A DNA stretch of 44,864 nucleotides from an uncultured Ruminococcus sp. (GTDB taxonomy: Bacteria; Bacillota; Clostridia; Oscillospirales; Acutalibacteraceae), in assembly GCA_902779615.1 (NCBI GenBank), contig CACZCM010000009.1, forward strand, positions 1-44,864, read 5' to 3'. Numbering within the stretch: the stretch's first letter is position 1; the number at the start of each line of letters is the position of its first letter. A model generated the notes under the pieces. That model saw only the letters and a list, made by a program, of their open reading frames with translations. It searched no databases and had not been told where the DNA came from. A program made the position numbers and the translations under genes. Below, piece after piece: positions 16,149 to 22,541 of the stretch.

Positions 16149-16727
16149 ATGACTTGAAAAACCATTACCAACGCAGGAACAAGAAACACCCTGCTTGCAT
16201 CTATTTGCAAGCTCACGCTCCTTTTTAACAAGAACCTGCCCGACGCATACAACGGCGTTTTGAGTCGTTCATACGATTTCGCTGTTAAGCACTCCGAAAA
16301 CGAGTTCTTCGACGAGAACGATTACAGGGAGCTTGTTTACAACGGCCTGTTTAACAATCGTGCTTTCCCCGAAAAGATCCGCTATTATCTTGCGTGGTAC
16401 TGCGGAGGCCGTACAGACGCACAGGAGCTTTTCTTCGACGAGGAGAAGGCGGGATTGACCGTCACACAATTCAAGCACATTCTCCGGGCAGCGGTTGACG
16501 AGCGCGCCGCAGTAATTTCGGCGGCAGATGACCGTATCGGGAAAACAGCCGAGATTTGCGCTAAAATGCCAATAAATCAGCCGACCACTCGCAATATCAG
16601 AGCTATGCGTACCCGGCGCGATAACAACGGATATTAGGGCGAATTCGGAGATCTGCTTATCTATCAGCTGGGATATTTGCAGGGTATTCAGGCCGAAAGA
16701 GCAAGGCGAAAGGAGCGCACAGAATGA
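16149..16727 (+). pseudogene. Broken gene with two in-frame stop codons
   Basis: A GGAGG at 16137-16141 precedes ATG ACT TGA. The third codon is a stop, yet the frame stays open for the next 159 codons (KTITNAGTRNTLLASICK ... to RRDNNGY), where a TAG occurs at 16635. It then continues GEFGDLLIYQLGYLQGIQ to a TGA at 16725-16727 that overlaps the next ATG. Both stops are one G-to-A change from TGG, so the ancestor was probably a 192-residue protein with Trp at both places. A shorter product from the TTG at 16260 is possible. Family unknown. Confidence 0.65.
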
Positions 16728-16891
16728 ACATACCTTTACACAAACTCTGCTGTCTGACCGCTGCCGTAATCGAAAACGGCAGGTTGTCGGAGGTGGTTGA
16801 TGTTCTCGCCGACTTTGGCGTTAGAGCAGTTATTCAGCTGCACCCGACACAGTACAGCGAGTACGAAAGCAAAATCACGGAATTGATATAA
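16724..16891 (+). CDS. Small hypothetical protein
   Basis: The 55-residue product starts MNIPLHKLCCLTAAVIENGR with AAGGAG 8 nt upstream. Its ATG overlaps the distal stop of the broken gene (ATGA), the usual sign of translational coupling. The middle resembles a short alpha/beta unit (SEVVDVLADFGVRAVIQLH). No function can be assigned. Confidence 0.55.
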   Translation: MNIPLHKLCCLTAAVIENGRLSEVVDVLADFGVRAVIQLHPTQYSEYESKITELI

Positions 16892-16941
16892 GCTGCTACC
16901 AACAGCCCAGACAACCAGAGGCACACTTGCAAACTACCAAT

Positions 16942-16995
16942 CAAAAGCCCACAGAAACGCGCTGTAATGCCGTCCTGTGAGCTTTTGATTTATCG
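16942..16995. terminator. Hairpin between convergent element genes
   Basis: AATCAAAAGCCCACAG pairs with CTGTGAGCTTTTGATT (one mismatch), separating the plus-strand small genes from the minus-strand sigma factor gene. It probably stops transcription from both sides. Confidence 0.5.
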
Positions 16996-17058
16996 GGTAT
17001 AAAATTTCAAGCTAATACAGCAAAATCACCGTCAAGAGCATTTCTCCGATTGCTGTCG

Positions 17059-17694
17059 CTATGATTTCATTGCATTGTGCAAGGCGATAATCTCCGTGTC
17101 GTTCCTCAGCTTTGCAAGGGCAGCGTCTCTGATTTGTCCTACTCTCTGTTTTGAAACGTGTAACCGCGCCGCCGTTTCTGTCATGGGCGTACCGTAAAAG
17201 TAATATGAACGGATAACAAGCTGTTCCGTATCGCCCAGACGATCGAAAGCGGCGTTTATAACGCTTTGCAGGGATTTCTCCTCTGCCTGTTCTTCGGGAC
17301 CTTGTGCGCTGTCCGTTATCAATGCAAGCAGTGTTTTTTCGCTTTCTTCCTCCTCGACCGCCGAGACATCAAGGCTTTTACAGGTATTCAAAGCGTCAAT
17401 ACGCACACCAAACAACAGGCGATCACGCACCTTTAACAGCGGCAGCCGAAGAAAAGTTGTAAATTTATAGCCGCTTTCCTCCGAATATCCTTTCAGCGCC
17501 TCTGTAAATGCCGCAAAACATTCTTGCCGCAGATCGTCAAGCGTAATACCGCGTTGTGCAAAAAGTCCCTCATACTGATTGTACATTCTTCGGCATTGCT
17601 GATAAATCAACGGTCGAACACGCTCCCACAAGACGGGAATTAAATCATCAGCGCCGCCCTGCTTTATCGCCGCTGCCAGATCTTCATTTGTCAA
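17059..17694 (-). CDS. Sigma-70 family RNA polymerase sigma factor
   Basis: The 211-residue protein has a sigma region 2-like N-terminal half (DLRQECFAAFTEALKGYSEE, then FTTFLRLPLLKVRDRLL) and region 4 at the C-terminus with helix-turn-helix MTETAARLHVSKQRVGQIRD. Region 2 recognises the -10 box and region 4 the -35 box. The start is a TTG preceded by GGGAGTGAGG. Such small sigma factors in phages and conjugative elements switch on late or transfer genes; here it may drive element genes or interact with a helper phage programme (inference). Confidence 0.85.
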   Translation of the reverse strand: MTNEDLAAAIKQGGADDLIPVLWERVRPLIYQQCRRMYNQYEGLFAQRGITLDDLRQECFAAFTEALKGYSEESGYKFTTFLRLPLLKVRDRLLFGVRIDALNTCKSLDVSAVEEEESEKTLLALITDSAQGPEEQAEEKSLQSVINAAFDRLGDTEQLVIRSYYFYGTPMTETAARLHVSKQRVGQIRDAALAKLRNDTEIIALHNAMKS

Positions 17695-17709
17695 TCTGCC
17701 TCACTCCCG

Positions 17710-17918
17710 TTAGTGCTCCTGTCTTTGTCCTGTCATTGCCTTTAATAGTTCCTCCCTCTGTTCGCGTTCTTCTTTGATTTGCTTTAATCGCTCTGCAAAG
17801 TATTCCGGCGATGCGTTCATACAACAGCCGTCGTACAAATGAGGATCTGTGCTGTAAATGCAGTCTCTGCAATTCGGTGCTCCTGTTACACAGTAATCCG
17901 GCGTTTTATTTTTTCCAT
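17710..17918 (-). pseudogene. Small Cys-rich protein gene with a frameshift in an A6 run
   Basis: In the frame ending at 17710 the sequence reads KTPDYCVTGAPNCRDCIY then DGCCMNASPEYFAERLKQ and a charged helix. The five cysteines suggest a metal site. No start exists in that frame. Adding one A to the A6 run (17909-17914) joins it to the ATG at 17918, giving a 69-residue protein starting MEKNKTPDYC with GGAG 11 nt upstream. Either the gene is inactivated, or slippage on the A run restores it. A short product from the internal ATG is also possible. Confidence 0.5.
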
Positions 17919-18020
17919 AATGAACATCACTCCATAAAAAATATTATATGTGGCGGTCGTTAATCCTCTCTATTGGAATGGTATTCACAAATTCCTCTTT
18001 CTTCAGCCTTTTATTTGTAC

Positions 18021-18313
18021 TGTGGTATGTTTGTGGTATAAATGTGGTATGTTTTTTGGGGTTTATACCACACCGAAAACGCTGATAAAATCTATGTTTT
18101 TCGGTATCTGTGGTATAAGTGGTACATTTTTCCGAATCCTTTATATATAATACATACGCATACATGTATAATATACAATTACATTTTCTCGCGCGTTAGA
18201 GTTGAAAAAACATACCACATATACCACAACAGCCCCCAAAGCCCGATTTAATGCGGTTTTTCGTGTGGTATAAATTGAATTTTTTATACCACACTCATAC
18301 CACATATACCACA
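18021..18313. other. Iteron-type replication origin
   Basis: Eleven perfect TGTGGTAT/ATACCACA octamers start at 18021, 18032, 18043, 18065, 18109, 18212, 18221, 18264, 18286, 18297 and 18306, plus one variant near 18118. The first five are in register at 11-bp multiples (11, 11, 22, 44). Two clusters flank an AT-rich stretch at 18128-18185 that could unwind. Position directly beside the primase-helicase gene matches P4/PICI replicons, whose Rep protein binds such iterons. No convincing gene overlaps the region. Confidence 0.8.
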
Positions 18314-18317
18314 CATT

Positions 18318-18486
18318 TCACATTATAGAAATGTTATCCGCTTTCATCGTGAAAATATAATAATAATTGTTACGCTTTTTCACAACAATATCATCGGTAT
18401 CCGTGTTAAGATATGCCGCTATTTCTTTACGAAAAGTGTTCTTTGATATAGCCGTATGCCCCGAATAGTTTACCGAATACCACCCA
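18318..18486 (-). pseudogene. Frameshifted C-terminal end of the primase-helicase
   Basis: The sequence WYSVNYSGHTAISKNTF then EIAAYLNTDTDDIVVKK and NNYYYIFTMKADNISIM continues the D5-type C-terminal domain that breaks off in the upstream gene (CAEVYTRFVGG). Restoring one G in the GTGGGTGG run at about 18480-18486 fuses the two into a protein of roughly 812 residues. It lacks its own ribosome site. Confidence 0.65.
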
Positions 18487-20752
18487 CAAAACGAGTATAC
18501 ACTTCCGCGCAAGTAAACCTATCTTTGCAGGGATCGTCTGCCTTTCGCATTTCACAGCGTTCATAATAGAACGATACAGCCGGAGGGTTTTCCTTTTTAT
18601 ATTTCTCCAATAAATCAGCGCACACGGCAGGAACAGTAAACCGATAACCGTTATTTATCGCTCGTTTGGCCGCAGGTATCAGCACATCGGCAATAATAGC
18701 AGCTCTTTCTTCAAACATCTTATCAAGCAGTCGTGCGTCCTGCTCTGCGCGCGGTATGACATTATCGCATTTGATAGGTATAATACGCTCATACACCCAA
18801 GAGCCGCGATCACCGCCGAAATTAGGCAGGGCATTTGCACAAAACCAAAGCAGCCCCCTGTATTGAAAAGAGAACGAGTTTTCGTTTTTGAATTCGCCGC
18901 GTATATTATCTCTGCCCGTTGCCTGCTTAAAAATTTTCATTTCACGAACACTTGCATAACTCATATCTGCATCACCAAACAAGCGTTTATTATATAATGC
19001 GCTTGAGCCAAAGCGTTCATTTTCAAGATCGGACAAGCCGCCGGAGCTGTAATTATCGTTACCGAGTAGCCGCTGCGTCAATTTGAGTATTTGGCTTTTA
19101 CCCGTATCTCCTGCGCCGAACAGGATCATAGCCTTTTTGAATCGTGAGCCGTCTACATTGGTTATTGCAATACCCATAAACTGACAGATAAGCTCCATTA
19201 GTTCCGTATCGCCGCCCGTAAGCCGCCAGATATAAGAATCAAATTTACTATGCTGTTTGGCGTTTGGAGCATATTCACAGGGTAACTGAATCTTGCTCAA
19301 CACAGAGGGATCATGTTCCGTCAATTCGCCGCTTTCAAGGTGATACAATCCGTTTTGAAAATTGATTATATCCTCGTCTGCATTTAGCTTTGACCTATCC
19401 ACAAAATCGTGCGACGCTCGGATATCCTGCAAAACCTCTCTGATTTGAGACATCTTTATCAGCGTTATGTCAAACACTTCTACATACCGTTTTATATATG
19501 CCTGTATGATTGAATCGTTGACCGGAGAATATACCCCATGTGCATACCAGAATATTTTATTTTCCCGTCCGTTCCTGTCGTGTACGGTAATAAAGTTTTC
19601 GTGCTGTCGGATATACTCGGCAAGCAGCGGCACAGACACACTATAACATTTCTGCCGCTTATTGAATTGAAGATAATCGGGCAGCCCTTCACCGTCGAGC
19701 ACAAATCCGTTTTTTCGGGCATTGGCAAGCATTCGCATTGTGAGCAAGGATTGCATATCTTCTGCCGACTTTTCTTTACTAAAGCTCGGATCATAAAAAT
19801 TACTGCAATTAGTAATTGCTTTTTGTATTGTAATGTTGCCGTATGTGGTATTTCCCCTTTTTCCGTCCCACTTGTCGCGCATTAATCCGCTGCGCCGGAA
19901 TATGCGGTCTATTTGAACCGCATCACCGTTACACCAAAAAGCAAGTATGCCGCACAACGCTAAATCTGCCCGGCTCTCATCTTCACCGTAAGACGATGTA
20001 TCACCGCGCATAAGTGCCAAAAATTTCTCACCGTTGCAAAATGTTGCTTTTTCGATTACTTGATCATCGGTTAGAATAATGATCGGAGAATCAGGCGTTT
20101 TTTCTTTATGTTCCTTAACAGAAACAGCAAAACGATTATAGTATTTTTCTGCCGTATTGTCTGCGCTTATAATCTGCCGCTGTTCGCCGTATGCCTTACC
20201 CGTCACAGTGAAAAATCGTTTTGTTTGGTACATTTCAAGCCCTGTGCCGCTGCCGAAAATACCCTCAAACTTATTTTTCCATTCGCTATGATTACTGCCT
20301 TTATAGAAAATATGCAGGCCGCATTCACTCGGTGAAAGCTCTGTATATGAATTGAAGTCTGTAATAAGCTCGGCAGCGGCGGGATGTAACTCTCCCGTTT
20401 TGTTATCAATAACATGATCAATATCAATACCACAAATAGTTTCTTGCCCCTCCAACGGTGAAAACATAAAGCCAATACCCTCAATAATTCCCATCTTGCC
20501 GCCTACCGTTGCACTTTTCCCTACAGAGGCAAGAGCAGTATTAAAATCTGTCCAGTCTTGCGCATTGGCAGAGCTCGCGCCGTATAATGTTCGAGGATTT
20601 ACAGGTATCTTATCCATTCTCGGAGTACCGTCTGAATGATAATCAGGCGTTCCGTCCTTTTTTAGCTTTGGTTTACGAAAGTAACCTACCCATTGAGGCA
20701 AGGCTTTCATTTCCTGAGGAATGTTGTTATAGTCTGTGTTTGTAGGCGTCAA
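18470..20752 (-). CDS. P4-type primase-helicase (replication initiator)
   Basis: The 760-residue protein has an N-terminal primase-polymerase domain (about 1-210: GIDIDHVIDN metal motif, SPSECGLHIFYKG, FFTVTG) and a C-terminal SF3/D5 helicase with Walker A LFGAGDTGKSQILK, Walker B-like RLFGDADMSYASV and sensor LLWFCANALPNF. It should melt and prime the adjacent iteron origin. The start is a TTG overlapping the stop of a 22-codon leader gene. The C-terminal winged-helix part is missing: it continues in another frame as WYSVNYSGHTAISKN ... to 18318, so a one-base deletion near 18480-18486 has truncated the protein by about 54 residues. Confidence 0.88.
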   Translation of the reverse strand: MTPTNTDYNNIPQEMKALPQWVGYFRKPKLKKDGTPDYHSDGTPRMDKIPVNPRTLYGASSANAQDWTDFNTALASVGKSATVGGKMGIIEGIGFMFSPLEGQETICGIDIDHVIDNKTGELHPAAAELITDFNSYTELSPSECGLHIFYKGSNHSEWKNKFEGIFGSGTGLEMYQTKRFFTVTGKAYGEQRQIISADNTAEKYYNRFAVSVKEHKEKTPDSPIIILTDDQVIEKATFCNGEKFLALMRGDTSSYGEDESRADLALCGILAFWCNGDAVQIDRIFRRSGLMRDKWDGKRGNTTYGNITIQKAITNCSNFYDPSFSKEKSAEDMQSLLTMRMLANARKNGFVLDGEGLPDYLQFNKRQKCYSVSVPLLAEYIRQHENFITVHDRNGRENKIFWYAHGVYSPVNDSIIQAYIKRYVEVFDITLIKMSQIREVLQDIRASHDFVDRSKLNADEDIINFQNGLYHLESGELTEHDPSVLSKIQLPCEYAPNAKQHSKFDSYIWRLTGGDTELMELICQFMGIAITNVDGSRFKKAMILFGAGDTGKSQILKLTQRLLGNDNYSSGGLSDLENERFGSSALYNKRLFGDADMSYASVREMKIFKQATGRDNIRGEFKNENSFSFQYRGLLWFCANALPNFGGDRGSWVYERIIPIKCDNVIPRAEQDARLLDKMFEERAAIIADVLIPAAKRAINNGYRFTVPAVCADLLEKYKKENPPAVSFYYERCEMRKADDPCKDRFTCAEVYTRFVGGIR

Positions 20753-20817
20753 TTTTTATCACCGCCCCATTCCTCAAGCAGCGCAGCGGCCGGCGCAATG
20801 CGTTCTTTTGCCGTCAT
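20749..20817 (-). CDS. 22-codon leader peptide coupled to the primase gene
   Basis: A strong GGAGG lies upstream of an ATG opening 22 codons (MTAKERIAPAAALLEEWG ...) whose TGA stop overlaps the TTG start of the primase-helicase (TTGA). The arrangement suggests that initiation at the weak TTG depends on ribosomes finishing this peptide. The peptide itself has no recognised function. Confidence 0.6.
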   Translation of the reverse strand: MTAKERIAPAAALLEEWGGDKN

Positions 20818-20972
20818 TTGCGCTCACCTCCGTTATAGTAAAATTCATTGAAAATCACTCCATTTTATCACAATATTTTTTCTTGTACACAGCCCGCCAA
20901 TGTGATAAAATAAAGGTGAGCCGTGTACATTGTATTCGTATGCTTGCTCTTTGCCGTTGGCTTTCGTGGTGG

Positions 20973-21191
20973 TTAGCTGACGGCTTTTATTTTTTCGTTT
21001 TCATTTTCTGCCGCACACTCACGGAGCATTTCGGTAATGTGTGCGTCAAAATCGCTGTCTATCTCGCGTCCGTCATAGTGCCTTTTCAGTGTTGACACCG
21101 AAACATGCGCGGCAGCCGCAAGCTGTGAAAGCGTTACGCCTTGTTCGTGTACCGCCTCTTTGAAATCGTTCCAATAACTAAATCTTGCCAT
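20973..21191 (-). CDS. Small helix-turn-helix protein
   Basis: The 72-residue product starts at the ATG preceded by GGAGG (MARFSYWNDFKEAVHEQG). The segment VTLSQLAAAAHVSVSTLKRHYDG is a clear helix-turn-helix of the Cro/XRE type, followed by an acidic tail. It is in the divergent operon with the excisionase-like gene and primase and is probably a regulator of replication genes. Confidence 0.7.
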   Translation of the reverse strand: MARFSYWNDFKEAVHEQGVTLSQLAAAAHVSVSTLKRHYDGREIDSDFDAHITEMLRECAAENENEKIKAVS

Positions 21192-21207
21192 ATTATAAAC
21201 CTCCTCG

Positions 21208-21456
21208 TTATACAGCAATCGGCTTTATGCCGCTGCCTGTTTCTGTTGTGTTATCTGTAAGACGATTATTGTTGAAATATTCGCGTACAGAATTTTGATT
21301 GATTAGAATTTTGCCGCGTCCTGCTCTGACAGCCGCTACCGCACCGCTTAGAGCAAGCGACCGCGCAAAATGCTGTGATATGCCCCAATTCTCAGCAGTT
21401 TCTTTGACGCCAAGCATAACGGGACCGCTGCCGTTGAAATCAATAATTGTTTGCAA
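21208..21456 (-). CDS. Excisionase/AlpA-like DNA-binding protein
   Basis: The 82-residue product starts at a TTG with GGAGG upstream. The pattern MLGVKETAENWGISQHFARS then AGRGKILINQNSVREYF is the MerR-type winged helix of small excisionases: helix-turn-helix, a basic wing and the closing REYF helix. Such proteins bend att DNA with the integrase, or activate transcription in the case of AlpA. The place opposite the repressor fits a PICI early operon. Confidence 0.75.
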   Translation of the reverse strand: MQTIIDFNGSGPVMLGVKETAENWGISQHFARSLALSGAVAAVRAGRGKILINQNSVREYFNNNRLTDNTTETGSGIKPIAV

Positions 21457-21474
21457 GTTTACTTACCTCCCTCG

Positions 21475-21663
21475 TTATGTGGTTTTCTGACGCTCACTGA
21501 CCAGTTCCGCAATAATAGCCTTTATCCGACTAACTTCTTTGTCGTTGAAAGGCTTTCTCAAACGGCGGCTGAAATTACCGTCATTACAGCCCCACAATTC
21601 CGCTACTTGCCAGAATTTCAAGCCTGCATCTGTTATCAGCTTTTTCACTTCATTTCCGGACAT
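21475..21663 (-). CDS. Small phage-type DNA-binding protein
   Basis: The 62-residue product starts at the ATG preceded by GGGAGG (MSGNEVKKLITDAGLKFWQV). The core KFWQVAELWGCNDGNFSRRL is a helix-turn-helix seen in many short Firmicutes phage and island proteins, where a reading like WQIA...FSR-LRKP recurs. It is the first gene of the divergent operon facing the repressor and is likely an early regulator. The exact role is unknown. Confidence 0.65.
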   Translation of the reverse strand: MSGNEVKKLITDAGLKFWQVAELWGCNDGNFSRRLRKPFNDKEVSRIKAIIAELVSERQKTT

Positions 21664-21699
21664 AAAAACACCTCCCTCAAAATAATTGTCAATTAAGTA

Positions 21700-21804
21700 T
21701 TGACAACAACATAACTGTATGTTACAATCATAGTGTAACATAACAACAACACAATGTCAAGCGGTTTTGTTATTACTCTTAAACTACATAACAATGTGTT
21801 ATGT
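21700..21804. promoter_or_regulatory. Divergent face-to-face promoters with repressor operators
   Basis: Plus: TTGACA 21700-21705, 17 bp, TACAAT 21723-21728, for the XRE gene. Minus: TTGACA 21755-21760, 17 bp, TACACT 21732-21737, for the early operon. The palindrome ATGTTACA-N7-TGTAACAT (21719-21741) overlaps both -10 boxes, and a second, ACATAACA-ATG-TGTTATGT (21786-21804), lies just before the XRE ribosome site. The layout is a bistable switch with the repressor controlling both directions. Confidence 0.75.
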
Positions 21805-21823
21805 CATAAATGGAGATGATACT

Positions 21824-22393
21824 ATGAATAGCAAAGAACAATTAGGCAGTACAATAGGTTTCAATATAAACGATCTTCTCATTGAAACAAACAAGCGACA
21901 AAAAGATCTCGCTCAATATTTAGGAGTTACAGATAACACAATATCTTATTTCTGCTCCGGTAGTCGCGTCCCCAGCGTGATACAGCTTGTAGGGATAGCA
22001 AATTTCTTTAATGTTACGGTTGACTATCTTGTAGGCCGTTCAAAGGTAAGCACACCTAATACGAATTTACAGGCAGTTTGTAATTATACCGGGCTTTCTG
22101 AAAAGTCGGTAAATGAATTAAATATCATGCAGTCGAACATAGACAACACTTCTCACCGTATAGACCTGCTCGATTTAATTATCAACAATCCCGACTTATT
22201 GGATTTGCTTTATGACTATTTATTGGGGCGTGGAGATTTGTACGGTATTTTAGAGGATGATCCGATTTATGCTCTTGATTACAACGACAGAATCTTAGGA
22301 CCCGAAAAAGTAAGAAGATTATTATTAGTTGATATTTTAGACGAGTTGACCGCTATGAGAAAGAAGATAGCAGATAGCAAACAAAACAAATAA
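21824..22393 (+). CDS. XRE-family repressor of the element
   Basis: The 189-residue protein starts at the ATG preceded by GGAGATG. The N-terminal helix-turn-helix is NDLLIETNKRQKDLAQYLG then VTDNTISYFCSGSRVPSV and ends NVTVDYLVG, a standard XRE domain. The 115-residue C-terminal domain is helical and acidic (LLDLIINNPDLLDLLYDYLL) and shows no peptidase motif, so it is not a LexA/CI-type autocleaving repressor. It could be derepressed by protein binding, as PICI Stl repressors are. It lies between the operators and the integrase gene. Confidence 0.82.
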   Translation: MNSKEQLGSTIGFNINDLLIETNKRQKDLAQYLGVTDNTISYFCSGSRVPSVIQLVGIANFFNVTVDYLVGRSKVSTPNTNLQAVCNYTGLSEKSVNELNIMQSNIDNTSHRIDLLDLIINNPDLLDLLYDYLLGRGDLYGILEDDPIYALDYNDRILGPEKVRRLLLVDILDELTAMRKKIADSKQNK

Positions 22394-22398
22394 AAACA

Positions 22399-22434
22399 GC
22401 CGCCCGGCGCTACCAACACCGAACGGCTGAAAAT
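22399..22434 (+). terminator. Hairpin after the repressor gene
   Basis: CAGCCG and CGGCTG with inner GGCG/CACC-like pairs can fold just after the repressor stop. The T-tract is poor, so it may be only a partial terminator before the integrase. Confidence 0.4.
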
Positions 22435-22541
22435 ATAACCTTACTACGACCACAAAGGGAGCGCAATAAAGCCACCAACTTTATTTTATCACGCGCCTTT
22501 TGTTGTGTCAATCTCAAATAAAACGAAAGAATCGTGATTTT

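Noticed and set aside
16007..16252. Possible minus-strand gene opposite the broken element gene
   Set aside because: It lies opposite a hairpin and the start of the decayed plus-strand gene; no ribosome site; plus-strand reading is better supported by its start and coupling.
17944..18165. Seventy-three-codon frame inside the iteron region
   Set aside because: No ribosome site, biased composition caused by the repeats, and it overlaps the proposed origin.
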